Positions 48,445 to 62,201 of a stretch of DNA of 64,000 nt are shown in pieces; within the stretch, counting starts at the first letter, position 1, and every line of letters starts with the position of its first letter. Origin of the DNA: CAUZIB01 sp963578805 (lineage in GTDB: Bacteria > Acidobacteriota > Vicinamibacteria > Vicinamibacterales > UBA8438). Position numbers and translations under genes: made by a program. The stretch spans positions 1-64,000 of the forward strand of contig CAUZDY010000005.1 of assembly GCA_963578805.1 (NCBI GenBank), written 5' to 3'. The notes under the pieces were generated by a model. It did not search any database. It was given only the letters and a program-made list of their open reading frames with translations, and was not told the origin of the DNA.

Positions 48445-51400
48445 GTGTACACACTTCCCGAACGTGCTAATAGAGAGCGGATCAACTTTTCGAAGATCTC
48501 AACAAGCGTTCCGATTCCAAATCTCATTGAGATCCAAAAGAAATCCTACGAGCGGTTTTTACAAATGAATCGCCTTGCAGCCGAGCGCGAGGATGCCGGC
48601 CTGCAATCGGTGTTCAAGTCCGTGTTCCCAATCAGTGACTTCCGCGAGAATTCGTCACTTGAGTTTATCGAGTACTCGATTGGCAGCTGGGAGTGTAAGT
48701 GCGGACGGCTGTCCGGGCTGCATCATCTCCGGCAGCCGTGTAGCCACTGCGGGACCATGTTGGAAGTGGATGCACTAGGTGAGCACGATGTCGTGTGTCA
48801 CGCCTGCGGAAAATCTAGCCAGTTGAGTGGTGCCGTGTGCGACGTGTGTGGCGACACCGTCGCTATGAAGTTGAAGTACGACGTCGAAGAATGCAAAGAG
48901 CGCGGAATGACCTACGCCGTGCCACTCAAGGTCGCGATCCGACTGGTCGTTTGGAACAAAGATCTGGAGACCGGCGTCAAAACGATTCGCGACATTAAGG
49001 AGCAAGAGGTCTACTTCGGCGACATTCCGCTGATGACCGACAATGGCACATTCATCATCAACGGTACCGAGCGAGTCATCGTGTCGCAGCTACATCGTTC
49101 GCCGGGGGCCTTCTTCCATTCAGAGGACAAGGCGGCGTTTGTCGCTCAGATTATTCCCTACCGAGGTTCTTGGGTCGAGTTCGAGTACGACGCCAAAAAC
49201 CTTCTGTATGTTCGTATCGACCGGAAGCGGAAGTTTCTAGCGTCCGTATTTCTCCGAGCCCTTGGGTTGCGGGGGTCCGACGAGATCATTCGAACCTTCT
49301 ACTCGGTTGAGCGAATCTCCGTCAAAAAACAGACGCTGCGCTGGGCTGTCAGCGACAGTCTGGTTGGGCTTCTGGCCGCCAAGAATTTTTCGATTCCGAA
49401 GTCGGACGTCACGATTCGTGCAGGTAAGAAGATCACCAAGGCCGCGATTATTGCGCTGCGTCACGCCAAGGTCTCCACCGTCGAAGTGTCCGACACCGAA
49501 CTTGAGGGTGCGTTCGCTGCGGCCGATGTCGTCGACCCGGCGACCGGCGAAGTGATTCTCGAGGCAAACGAGGAGATGTCTCCTCGAATTATCTCGATGG
49601 TCCAGGAGAGAAAAACTTCGGAGCTCCAGGTCTTTTTTCCGGAGCGTGACGAGGTGGGTTTGGTTCTCTCGACGACACTCAAAAAGGATCCTATTCGCAC
49701 GCACGAAGAGTCATTGATCGAGATCTACCGTCGCCTCCGGCCAGGTGACCCGCCGACACTCGACAGCTCCCGGGCGCTTTTCGAGAACATGTTCTTTAAC
49801 GTGCAGAAGTACGATTTTTCGCGGGTGGGTCGCCTGAAGCTTAATACGAAGCTCGGTCTCGACACCCCGCTGGACGAGAAGATCCTGCACCCGGAGGACT
49901 TTTACGGGGTCATCGGGTATTTGCTTAGACTCCGTCGAAACCCTGCCAATGTTGACGACATCGACCATCTCGGCAATCGTCGAGTTCGGTCGGTCGGCGA
50001 ATTACTCGAGAACCAGTTCCGGATCGGTCTTGTGCGGATGGAGCGAACGATCAAAGAGAAGATGTCGGTGTATCAGGAGATGGCTACGGCCATGCCACAT
50101 GACCTGATTAATGCCAAGCCGGTTATGGCGGCCATTCGGGAGTTCTTTGGATCCTCGCAGCTCTCGCAGTTCATGGACCAAACAAATCCATTGTCTGAGA
50201 TCACCCACAAGCGCCGTCTGTCGGCACTGGGTCCGGGTGGGTTGTCAAGAGAGCGTGCCGGATTCGAGGTTCGGGACGTGCATCCGACCCACTACGGGCG
50301 TATCTGTCCGATTGAGACGCCAGAAGGGCCGAACATCGGCTTGATTTCATCATTGTCCTGTTACGCACGTATCAACGAGTTCGGCTTCATTGAATCGCCC
50401 TACCGGCGTGTCAGGAACGGTCGCGCCTTCGACTTCGTCCGAATCACCAACGCCGGCGGTACGAAGTTTAAGAGTGGAGACGTGGTAACGGTTTCGGAGG
50501 TCGAAGAGGAAAACGAGGCGATCAAGGCCAAGAGGCGTAAGCGAGCCGCGGAGTTTGAGCCGTATTCGTTCTACCTGTCGGCCTGGGAAGAGGATCGGTA
50601 TCTGATTGCCCAGGCCAACGCGAGGCTCGACGCTAACGGAAACTTAATCGACGAGCGCGTCAACTGTCGCCAGGCTGGCAACTTCCTTTTGGCACCCCGC
50701 GAAAAGGTCGAGTTCATTGACGTGTCGCCGAAGCAGCTGGTGTCGGTCGCGGCCTCGTTGGTGCCATTCCTCGAAAACGACGATGCAAACCGAGCGTTGA
50801 TGGGATCAAATATGCAACGACAGGCCGTGCCGCTTCTGCGGGCGCGGTCGCCGTTTGTCGGCACGGGGATGGAGTTCATCACCGCCCGTGACTCCGGCGC
50901 GGTCGTGGTCGCCCGTCGGGGTGGCACACTCGACTACGTCGACTCGCAGCGGATTGTCGTTCGGGTCGAGGGCGAGAACGTCCCTCCGGATCAGTCCAAG
51001 GATATGGGCGCCGACATCTACAATCTCACGAAGTTCCGGCGTTCGAATCAGAACACCTGCATCAACCAGAAGCCGATTGTGGGGGTTGGCCAGAAGGTCA
51101 GCAAGGGACAGGTGTTGGCGGATGGACCCAGTACCGAGTTGGGTGAGCTCGCTCTCGGCCAGAACGTCTTGGTTGCCTTCATGCCGTGGCGTGGCTACAA
51201 CTTCGAGGATGCCATTCTGGTCTCCGAACGTCTTGTGAAAGAGGACTACTACACGTCGATTCACATCGAAGAGTTCGATGTCGAATCTCGTGACACCAAG
51301 CTTGGTCCGGAAGAGATCACTCGAGACATTCCGAACGTGTCGGAAGGGTTCCTTAATGATTTAGACGAGAGCGGCATCATCAGGATTGGTGCATATGTCA

Positions 51401-52782
51401 AACCCGGCGACCTCTTGGTCGGCAAGGTCACGCCCAAGGGTGAGACCCAGCTGACGCCTGAGGAGAAGCTACTTCGGGCGATCTTCGGTGAGAAGGCTGG
51501 TGACGTGCGTGATGCTTCGCTGTTGTCCCCACCGGGAATCGAAGGAATCGTCGTTGGCGTGAAGATCTTCTTACGGAAGGGCATCGAGAAGGACGCCCGT
51601 GCGAAGGCTATCGAGTCCGAAGAACTCGAGATGATGGGAAAAGACCTCGAGGATGAGGTTCGGATCCTGTACGACGAGGTCAAGAAGCGGGTGGCCAACA
51701 TGGTCGACGGACAGACGTTGGCACGCGACCTATTTAATGAGCACGGCAGCGAGGTGCTCCTGAGCAAGGGGTCTGTGCTCACCGCTGACGTGACGCGAGA
51801 CCTCTCGTATCTTGACCTGGTCCGAGCTCGGCTGGATAGCGACAACCCAAAAATCGAGAGCGATCTGCGCAATGTGGAAGACCGCACCGAGCGGCAGGTC
51901 GAGGTGATCAAACAGCTGTTCGAGGAGAAGAAGGAAAAGGTTCGTCGGGGCGACGAGCTTCCTCCCGGCGTAATCAAGCTCGTCAAGGTCTACGTCGCCA
52001 TGAAGCGCAAGCTGTCGGTGGGCGACAAGATGGCCGGGCGGCACGGGAACAAGGGTGTGATCGCACGGGTCCTGCCAGAAGAGGATATGCCCCATCTTCC
52101 GGATGGGACACCGGTTGAGATTGTGCTCAATCCTCTCGGAGTGCCATCTCGGATGAACGTCGGGCAGATACTCGAAACCCACCTCGGATGGGCTGCGCAT
52201 GCACTGGGTCTGTTCTTCGCCACACCGGTATTCGACGGGGCCAAGGAACAGGAGATCAAGCAGTGGCTCGAAAAAGCCGGCCTGCCAGAAAGCGGGAAAA
52301 CGGTGCTTTTTGATGGGATGACGGGTGAGCGGTTCGAGCAGGAGGTGACCGTCGGTTACATCTATATGCTGAAGCTGTCTCACCTCGTCGATGACAAACT
52401 CCATGCCCGGTCGATCGGCCCATACTCGTTGATTACCCAGCAGCCCCTGGGCGGCAAGGCTCAGTTCGGCGGGCAGCGATTTGGAGAGATGGAGGTATGG
52501 GCGCTCGAAGCATATGGTGCCGCCCACATCCTGCAGGAATTGCTCACGGCCAAATCAGACGACGTCACGGGACGCGCCAAGATCTACGAGGCGATCGTTA
52601 AAGGAGATGCAACGTTTACGCCGGGTCTCCCTGAGTCATTCAACGTCCTCATGCGTGAGTTACAGGCGCTGTGCCTGGACGTCGATCTTATTAAATCGAA
52701 GAAGCCGGTTGAACTCCCAGAGCCAGAGCCGGAAGTTGAAGATGTACCAACGCTCGAAGACATTCTCCCAGAGACAATATAA
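48445..52782 (+). CDS. rpoB: DNA-directed RNA polymerase subunit beta, with cysteine-rich insert
   Basis: 1445 residues from GTG 48445. Core motifs are intact: INGTERVIVSQLHRSPG, the rifampicin-region SSQLSQFMDQTNPLSEITHKRRLSALGPGGLSRERAGFEVRDVHPTHYGRICPIETPEGPNIGLI (pattern), GYNFEDAI, and KMAGRHGNKGV. Between EYSIG (residue 80) and KYDVEECKERG (144) there is an insert of about 63 residues with eight cysteines in one CxC and three CxxC pairs (84/86, 99/102, 118/121, 132/135), which looks like tandem zinc ribbons. E. coli RpoB has nothing at this place. It precedes rpoC by 21 bp. Confidence 0.98.
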   Translation: MYTLPERANRERINFSKISTSVPIPNLIEIQKKSYERFLQMNRLAAEREDAGLQSVFKSVFPISDFRENSSLEFIEYSIGSWECKCGRLSGLHHLRQPCSHCGTMLEVDALGEHDVVCHACGKSSQLSGAVCDVCGDTVAMKLKYDVEECKERGMTYAVPLKVAIRLVVWNKDLETGVKTIRDIKEQEVYFGDIPLMTDNGTFIINGTERVIVSQLHRSPGAFFHSEDKAAFVAQIIPYRGSWVEFEYDAKNLLYVRIDRKRKFLASVFLRALGLRGSDEIIRTFYSVERISVKKQTLRWAVSDSLVGLLAAKNFSIPKSDVTIRAGKKITKAAIIALRHAKVSTVEVSDTELEGAFAAADVVDPATGEVILEANEEMSPRIISMVQERKTSELQVFFPERDEVGLVLSTTLKKDPIRTHEESLIEIYRRLRPGDPPTLDSSRALFENMFFNVQKYDFSRVGRLKLNTKLGLDTPLDEKILHPEDFYGVIGYLLRLRRNPANVDDIDHLGNRRVRSVGELLENQFRIGLVRMERTIKEKMSVYQEMATAMPHDLINAKPVMAAIREFFGSSQLSQFMDQTNPLSEITHKRRLSALGPGGLSRERAGFEVRDVHPTHYGRICPIETPEGPNIGLISSLSCYARINEFGFIESPYRRVRNGRAFDFVRITNAGGTKFKSGDVVTVSEVEEENEAIKAKRRKRAAEFEPYSFYLSAWEEDRYLIAQANARLDANGNLIDERVNCRQAGNFLLAPREKVEFIDVSPKQLVSVAASLVPFLENDDANRALMGSNMQRQAVPLLRARSPFVGTGMEFITARDSGAVVVARRGGTLDYVDSQRIVVRVEGENVPPDQSKDMGADIYNLTKFRRSNQNTCINQKPIVGVGQKVSKGQVLADGPSTELGELALGQNVLVAFMPWRGYNFEDAILVSERLVKEDYYTSIHIEEFDVESRDTKLGPEEITRDIPNVSEGFLNDLDESGIIRIGAYVKPGDLLVGKVTPKGETQLTPEEKLLRAIFGEKAGDVRDASLLSPPGIEGIVVGVKIFLRKGIEKDARAKAIESEELEMMGKDLEDEVRILYDEVKKRVANMVDGQTLARDLFNEHGSEVLLSKGSVLTADVTRDLSYLDLVRARLDSDNPKIESDLRNVEDRTERQVEVIKQLFEEKKEKVRRGDELPPGVIKLVKVYVAMKRKLSVGDKMAGRHGNKGVIARVLPEEDMPHLPDGTPVEIVLNPLGVPSRMNVGQILETHLGWAAHALGLFFATPVFDGAKEQEIKQWLEKAGLPESGKTVLFDGMTGERFEQEVTVGYIYMLKLSHLVDDKLHARSIGPYSLITQQPLGGKAQFGGQRFGEMEVWALEAYGAAHILQELLTAKSDDVTGRAKIYEAIVKGDATFTPGLPESFNVLMRELQALCLDVDLIKSKKPVELPEPEPEVEDVPTLEDILPETI

Positions 52783-52803
52783 AGGGTGATCGAAAGGAAC
52801 TCC

Positions 52804-57006
<4,203 letters not shown>

Positions 57007-57052
57007 GATAGACGCACAGTACGCGCCCGTGAAAGGCGGGCAGTGATGGAGT

Positions 57053-57066
57053 AATGGGCCATGGGC
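57053..57066 (+). repeat. Imperfect heptamer dimer, AATGGGC/CATGGGC
   Basis: Two adjacent heptamers differing at the first base, shortly after the rpoC stop. It has the same unit length as the other intergenic dimers in the window. Confidence 0.4.
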
Positions 57067-57416
57067 GAGACTTGATGTGGCAGGTGCGTAGGTTGCGGCG
57101 TACTGGACATCAGGCTGCGATAGACTGCCATTTTTGTATCCGTTAAATAGACGCGAGGTTCCTGGGCGACGGATTTCGGGTTTACTGAAATGGCTGTTAT
57201 GTGATAGTTTCTTAAGGTTTTGTCGGAGCTGGGAAACCCTACTTAGCTTCGGCCCGTCCGAAAAAGCCGCCGGAGCGTCTTTTGCCGGCACAGGTGAACC
57301 AGGCATTCGCTTTTGGATCGCCGACACGGCGCGCATACAGAAATAGGGTCAACCTGGCCACGGGTGCCAAGCCGTCGATACATCGACGCTTCTAGGCCTT
57401 GGCCGCTTTCCTCAGC

Positions 57417-57452
57417 GGTGCCACGCACTCGCGTAGCGTGTGACGTGGTGCC
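57417..57452 (+). promoter_or_regulatory. Leader hairpin upstream of rpsL
   Basis: GGTGCCACG at 57417-57425 pairs with CGTGGTGCC at 57444-57452 (nine pairs, two G-T); an alternative inner CACGC/GCGTG stem exists. It ends 16 nt before the rpsL start and 2-8 nt before the AAGGAG ribosome site, so it could influence translation, perhaps as a ribosomal-protein binding site. Confidence 0.45.
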
Positions 57453-57468
57453 AGAGCAAGGAGTCGTC

Positions 57469-57843
57469 TTGCCGACGATTAGCCAGCTAGTTCGGAACGG
57501 GCGGGAGCGGATACATGGCAAGACGAAGAGTCCTGCTCTGCAGGGGTGTCCGCAGAAGCGGGGCGTGTGTGTCCGCGTGTTTACACAGACGCCAAAGAAG
57601 CCGAACTCGGCGCTCCGTAAAGTGGCGCGGGTTCGACTGACAAACGGTATCGAGGTGACGAGCTACATCCCAGGCGAGGGTCACAACCTGCAGGAGCATT
57701 CCCTCGTACTGATTCGGGGCGGTCGGGTGAAGGATCTCCCAGGCGTAAGGTACCACGTCGTCCGCGGAACACTTGACACGGTGGGTGTTTCGGAGCGTCG
57801 ACAGAGTCGATCGAAGTACGGTGCGAAGCGGCCGAAACTGTAG
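57469..57843 (+). CDS. rpsL: 30S ribosomal protein S12
   Basis: 124 residues from TTG 57469, which is decided by AAGGAG 8 nt upstream and by the conserved start LPTISQLVRNGRE; the open frame further upstream is not homologous. Core motifs: KKPNSALRKVARVRLTNG and YIPGEGHNLQEHSLVLIRGGRVKDLPGVRYH, the decoding-site loops where streptomycin-resistance changes arise; K at TPKKPNSA is wild-type. First gene of the str operon. Confidence 0.97.
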   Translation: MPTISQLVRNGRERIHGKTKSPALQGCPQKRGVCVRVFTQTPKKPNSALRKVARVRLTNGIEVTSYIPGEGHNLQEHSLVLIRGGRVKDLPGVRYHVVRGTLDTVGVSERRQSRSKYGAKRPKL

Positions 57844-57895
57844 CGTGGGTCTTATAGCGCAGAATTAAAGTTCAAAGCCGGGGAGAAGACTGAAC

Positions 57896-58369
57896 ATGCC
57901 ACGCCGACGTGAAGTCCCGAAGCGAGAAATTCCTGCCGACCCCCTGTACAACAGCACGCTCGTGACGAAGTTCGTGCGTATGTTGATGAAGGGTGGAAAG
58001 AGGAACGTGGCTGAGCGGACCCTCTACGGGAGTTTGGATATCATCAAGAACCGCACTGGTGACGACCCTCTGAAAATCTTTAAGAAGGCTGTCGATAACA
58101 CGAAGCCCAGTCTCGAAGTCAAGTCGCGAAGGGTGGGGGGCTCGAACTATCAGGTGCCGATCGATGTGTCGCCGAATCGCCGGCTGTCGCTGAGTATTCG
58201 CTGGATTACCAGCTATGCCCGTAGCCGTGGCGATGGGAAGACTATGAAGGAGAAGCTTGCGAACGAGTTGATCGACGCCTCCAACCTTCGTGGTAGTTCG
58301 GTTAAAAGAAGAGAGGATACCCATCGAATGGCTGAGGCAAACAAAGCGTTTGCCCACTATCGATGGTAG
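57896..58369 (+). CDS. rpsG: 30S ribosomal protein S7
   Basis: 157 residues. MPRRREVPKREIPADPLYNS at the N-terminus, KFVRMLMKGGKRNVAERTLY and VKSRRVGGSNYQVPIDV are diagnostic; C-terminus ends NKAFAHYRW. Nucleates assembly of the 30S head. 52 bp after rpsL. Confidence 0.98.
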   Translation: MPRRREVPKREIPADPLYNSTLVTKFVRMLMKGGKRNVAERTLYGSLDIIKNRTGDDPLKIFKKAVDNTKPSLEVKSRRVGGSNYQVPIDVSPNRRLSLSIRWITSYARSRGDGKTMKEKLANELIDASNLRGSSVKRREDTHRMAEANKAFAHYRW

Positions 58370-58449
58370 CTGGAATGGTAGCTGCTGCTGAGGTCGTATC
58401 GAAGCCGGGGAAAACGCGGAACGGGTCTAGCGGTCGACACACACAGGCC

Positions 58450-60555
58450 ATGGCGAGGCAGGTGCCACTCGGTCGCACGCGAAATATTGGCATCATGGCG
58501 CATATTGATGCCGGCAAGACGACCACGACTGAGCGGATTCTGTACTACACGGGGATCACCTACAAGGTGGGTGAAGTACACGATGGGACCGCCGTCATGG
58601 ACTGGATGGCGCAGGAGCAGGAGCGGGGTATTACCATTACATCGGCCGCGACAACCTGCTTCTGGCGCGATCATCGCATCAACATCATCGACACTCCAGG
58701 CCACGTGGATTTTACCGCCGAGGTGGAACGGTCGTTGCGGGTACTGGACGGCGCGGTGGCCGTTTTCGATGCCGTCGGCGGTGTCGAGCCCCAGTCGGAG
58801 ACCGTGTGGCGCCAAGCGGACAAGTACTGCGTACCCCGCGTTTGTTTCGTGAACAAGATGGATCGCGTCGGCGCGGACTACATGGGGACACTTGATCAGA
58901 TTCGGACCAAGCTTCAGGCGAACCCGGTGGCGGTCCAGTTTCCGATGCACTCTGACGATGGATTCGAGGGGTTTGTTGACCTCGTTACCATGAAGGCGGT
59001 GCGATACACGGATGCCACAGTCGGCTCGGAGGCAGTGGTTGAAGAGATTCCGGAGGAGCACCGGGTACAGGCCATCGAGTTGCGCGAGCAGTTAATCGAG
59101 AAGGTGGCCGAGTTTAACGACAGTCTCTTGAATAAATATTTACATGGCGAGCCGATCGGCGAGGACGAGATTCGCCAAACGATTCGGCGCCGAGTGCTCG
59201 ATTCGGTTAGACACGACGAGTCACCGTTCGTACCGGTCCTCTGTGGAGCGGCATTTAAAAATAAGGGTATTCAGCCGCTACTTGACGGAGTGGTTGATTA
59301 TCTTCCGTCACCCGATGACGTGCCACCAATCTCGGGGGTCGACCCCAACTCGTCCGAGGAGACGCTGCTTGAGCGTCGCGCGGACGACGATGCACCGTTT
59401 TCGGCGCTTGCGTTCAAGATCATGACCGATCCTCATGTGGGTCAGCTCACCTTCATCCGCGTGTACTCCGGGGTGATGAAATCGGGAGCGACGATCTACA
59501 ACCCTGGTCGTGATCGCAGTGAACGTGTCGGTCGGCTGCTGAAGATGCATGCGAACAAGCGTGAGGAGATTAAGCAGGTGTATTCAGGCGACATCGCTGC
59601 TGCGGTCGGGCTTAAGAGCGTGAGTACCGGCGACACCATCTGCGATCGACAGAACCCAATTGTGCTGGAGTCGATGGATTTCCCTAATCCGGTGATCAGC
59701 CTGGCGATTGAACCAAAGACCAAGGCTGATCAAGAGAAACTCGGGCAGGGGCTCGCGAAGCTGACCGGCGAGGACCCGACATTCCAGGTGAAAACCGACG
59801 ACGAGACTGGCCAAGTCGTTATCTCCGGTATGGGCGAGCTGCATCTCGAAATTCTTGTTGACCGGCTTAAGCGCGAGTTCGGTGTCGACGCTGCAGTTGG
59901 CCGTCCGCAGGTGGCGTACAAAGAGACACTGACCCACCAGGCTGAAAGTGAAGGTCGGTACATTAAGCAATCTGGCGGTCGCGGGCAGTTCGGTCACGTC
60001 AAGATTCGAGTCGTGCCGGCACAGTCAGGTCATGGGTTCGAGTTTGTCAACGATATTCGTGGCGGGGCTATTCCCCGCGAGTACATTAAGTCGGTCGAGG
60101 ACGGTATTCGGGACGCCATGACCACCGGGGTGCTGGCTGGATATCCGATCGAGGACGTGATCGTCTCGCTCTACGACGGCTCGTATCACGAGGTCGATTC
60201 GTCCGAGATGGCATTCAAGGTGGCTGGGTCGATGGCGTTTCGGGAGGCGGCGCGAAAGGCTGGTGCTCAGCTGCTTGAGCCGGTCATGAAGGTCGAGGTG
60301 GTGGTCCCGGAAGCGTATATGGGAGACATTATCAGCGATCTGAACTCGCGTAGAGGGCGGGTGCGGTCAATGGACGCCCGTGCTGGCACCCAAATCGTCA
60401 ACGCCCGAGTACCGCTTTCTGAGATGTTTGGGTATGCCACAGATTTACGGTCGCGAACCCAAGGTCGAGCAACCTACTCTATGCACTTTGACCGATACGA
60501 ACAAGTGCCTCAGACGGTGAGTGATGAGGTCATCGGACGTATCGAAGGTAGATGA
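58450..60555 (+). CDS. fusA: Elongation factor G
   Basis: 701 residues from ATG 58450, where the family start MARQVPLGRTRNIGIMAHID begins; in-frame ATGs at 58363 and 58375 would add a non-homologous leader. GTPase motifs AHIDAGKTTTTERIL, ERGITITSAATT, DTPGHVDFTAEV and NKMDRVGADY; domains II-V follow through GRGQFGHVKIRV and SRRGRVRSMDAR. Drives translocation. 80 bp after rpsG and 12 bp before tuf. Confidence 0.97.
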   Translation: MARQVPLGRTRNIGIMAHIDAGKTTTTERILYYTGITYKVGEVHDGTAVMDWMAQEQERGITITSAATTCFWRDHRINIIDTPGHVDFTAEVERSLRVLDGAVAVFDAVGGVEPQSETVWRQADKYCVPRVCFVNKMDRVGADYMGTLDQIRTKLQANPVAVQFPMHSDDGFEGFVDLVTMKAVRYTDATVGSEAVVEEIPEEHRVQAIELREQLIEKVAEFNDSLLNKYLHGEPIGEDEIRQTIRRRVLDSVRHDESPFVPVLCGAAFKNKGIQPLLDGVVDYLPSPDDVPPISGVDPNSSEETLLERRADDDAPFSALAFKIMTDPHVGQLTFIRVYSGVMKSGATIYNPGRDRSERVGRLLKMHANKREEIKQVYSGDIAAAVGLKSVSTGDTICDRQNPIVLESMDFPNPVISLAIEPKTKADQEKLGQGLAKLTGEDPTFQVKTDDETGQVVISGMGELHLEILVDRLKREFGVDAAVGRPQVAYKETLTHQAESEGRYIKQSGGRGQFGHVKIRVVPAQSGHGFEFVNDIRGGAIPREYIKSVEDGIRDAMTTGVLAGYPIEDVIVSLYDGSYHEVDSSEMAFKVAGSMAFREAARKAGAQLLEPVMKVEVVVPEAYMGDIISDLNSRRGRVRSMDARAGTQIVNARVPLSEMFGYATDLRSRTQGRATYSMHFDRYEQVPQTVSDEVIGRIEGR

Positions 60556-60567
60556 GGGTCTGTAACG

Positions 60568-61755
60568 ATGGCGAAAGAAAAATTTGATCGGTCGAAGCCC
60601 CACGTGAACATTGGAACCATTGGGCATATTGACCATGGGAAGACAACGCTCACGGCGGCGATCACGGCGGTGATGGCGAAGCACGATTCAACGAATACGG
60701 TGCGGTCGTTCGACTCGATTGACAACGCCCCGGAAGAACGGGAGCGGGGGATTACGATTGCGACGGCGCACGTGGAATACACAACGGCGAATCGGCATTA
60801 CGCGCACGTGGACTGCCCGGGACATGCGGATTACATCAAGAACATGATCACGGGTGCGGCACAGATGGATGGCGCGATTCTGGTGGTGGCGGCGACGGAC
60901 GGACCGATGCCGCAGACGCGGGAGCATATACTGCTGGCGCGGCAGGTGGGCGTGCCGTCGTTGGTGGTGTTTTTGAATAAAGTGGATATGGTGGACGACC
61001 CGGAGCTATTGGAGCTGGTAGAACTGGAAGTGCGGGAGCTCTTGAGCTCGTATGAGTATCCGGGCGATGACATCCCGGTGGTGCAGGGGTCGGCGCTGAA
61101 GGCGCTCGAAGGCGAGGCGGCAGGCGAGACATCGATTGATGCACTGATGGTGGCGGTGGATGAGTATGTGCCGATGCCGGAGCGGGATATTGACAAGCCG
61201 TTCTTGATGCCGATTGAGGATGTGTTTTCGATTTCTGGGCGTGGGACGGTGGTAACGGGCCGGGTGGATCGTGGCAAGGTACTGGTAAGTGAGGAGATCG
61301 AAATTGTCGGGTTCACGCCGACGCAGAAGAAGGTAGTTACGGGTGTCGAGATGTTCCGGAAGCTACTGGATGAAGGCGTGGCGGGCGACAATATCGGAGT
61401 GCTGTTACGGGGGACGGAGAAGGACGACGTGGAGCGGGGGCAGGTACTAGCAAAGCCAGGGTCGATTACGCCGCACACGAAATTCAAGGGGGAAGTGTAT
61501 GTGCTGTCGAAGGACGAAGGCGGTCGGCACACCCCGTTTTTTAACGGGTATCGCCCACAGTTCTACCTTCGCACCACGGATGTGACGGGCGTGGCGAATC
61601 TGCCTGAGGGCGTGGAGATGGTGATGCCCGGGGACAACGTGTCGATTAGCGTGGAACTGATTACGCCGGTTGCGTTGGAGCAGGGCCTACGGTTTGCCAT
61701 ACGGGAAGGTGGTCGCACGGTGGGCTCTGGTACCATTACCGAGATCATCGAATAG
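60568..61755 (+). CDS. tuf: Elongation factor Tu (copy 2)
   Basis: 395 residues with the same translation as the copy at 43826. The two genes look identical at DNA level from ATG to stop, including unusual G-ending codons, and diverge immediately outside the coding region (flanks GTAACG-ATG and TAG-GCCGAA here). This is the tufA position of the str operon, between fusA and rpsJ. Exact identity over about 1.19 kb points to ongoing gene conversion. Confidence 0.98.
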   Translation: MAKEKFDRSKPHVNIGTIGHIDHGKTTLTAAITAVMAKHDSTNTVRSFDSIDNAPEERERGITIATAHVEYTTANRHYAHVDCPGHADYIKNMITGAAQMDGAILVVAATDGPMPQTREHILLARQVGVPSLVVFLNKVDMVDDPELLELVELEVRELLSSYEYPGDDIPVVQGSALKALEGEAAGETSIDALMVAVDEYVPMPERDIDKPFLMPIEDVFSISGRGTVVTGRVDRGKVLVSEEIEIVGFTPTQKKVVTGVEMFRKLLDEGVAGDNIGVLLRGTEKDDVERGQVLAKPGSITPHTKFKGEVYVLSKDEGGRHTPFFNGYRPQFYLRTTDVTGVANLPEGVEMVMPGDNVSISVELITPVALEQGLRFAIREGGRTVGSGTITEIIE

Positions 61756-61802
61756 GCCGAACCAAGGTTGCGAGACAAGGGTCTGGAAAATCCGGAGACA
61801 AC

Positions 61803-62135
61803 ATGGCGACGTTCAGCGACAAGATACGTATCCGACTGAAGGCATACGACTATCGCGTGCTGGACCAATCGACGACGGAGATCGTCGACACCGCGCGACG
61901 GACCGGCGCTCGGCTTGCCGGACCCATTCCGCTGCCGACCGAAAAGAACAAGTGGACGGTCTTACGGTCACCGCATGTCGACAAGAAGTCACGAGAGCAG
62001 TTCGAGATTCGAACACATAAGCGGTTGATCGATATTTTTGAGCCGACGCCCCAGACTGTCGATGCATTAATGAAGCTCGATCTTCCGGCCGGTGTGGACG
62101 TTGAAATCAAGGCATTTGGAAAAGAACATAACTAG
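61803..62135 (+). CDS. rpsJ: 30S ribosomal protein S10
   Basis: 110 residues with KIRIRLKAYDYRVLDQSTTEIV, GPIPLPTEKNKWTVLRSPHVDKKSREQFEIRTHKRL (pattern) and a C-terminus a little longer than usual (VEIKAFGKEHN). Head protein of the 30S subunit that also serves as NusE in antitermination. First gene of the S10 operon, 47 bp after tuf. Confidence 0.97.
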   Translation: MATFSDKIRIRLKAYDYRVLDQSTTEIVDTARRTGARLAGPIPLPTEKNKWTVLRSPHVDKKSREQFEIRTHKRLIDIFEPTPQTVDALMKLDLPAGVDVEIKAFGKEHN

Positions 62136-62139
62136 GTTT

Positions 62140-62167
62140 CAGGCTCCAGGCTACGGCCCCAGCCTGG
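62140..62167 (+). repeat. Heptamer dimer and hairpin between rpsJ and rplC
   Basis: CAGGCTC and CAGGCTA are adjacent at 62140-62153. The second copy also takes part in a perfect 7-bp stem: CCAGGCT at 62146-62152 with AGCCTGG at 62161-62167, loop of 8. No T-tract follows, so it is not a classical terminator. Confidence 0.55.
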
Positions 62168-62201
62168 ACGGCGGTAAGCAAGAATGGGCACAGGATAGAA
62201 C

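Larger units (their letters stand above)
57007..57468 (+). other. rpoC-rpsL intergenic region with leader structures
   Basis: 462 bp without a convincing gene, the longest gap in the right half. It contains a heptamer dimer (57053-57066), a perfect small stem CGTCGA/TCGACG at 57373-57388, and a larger hairpin just before rpsL (listed separately). No promoter stands out clearly. It probably holds the end of the rpoBC transcript and the promoter and leader of the str operon. Confidence 0.5.
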
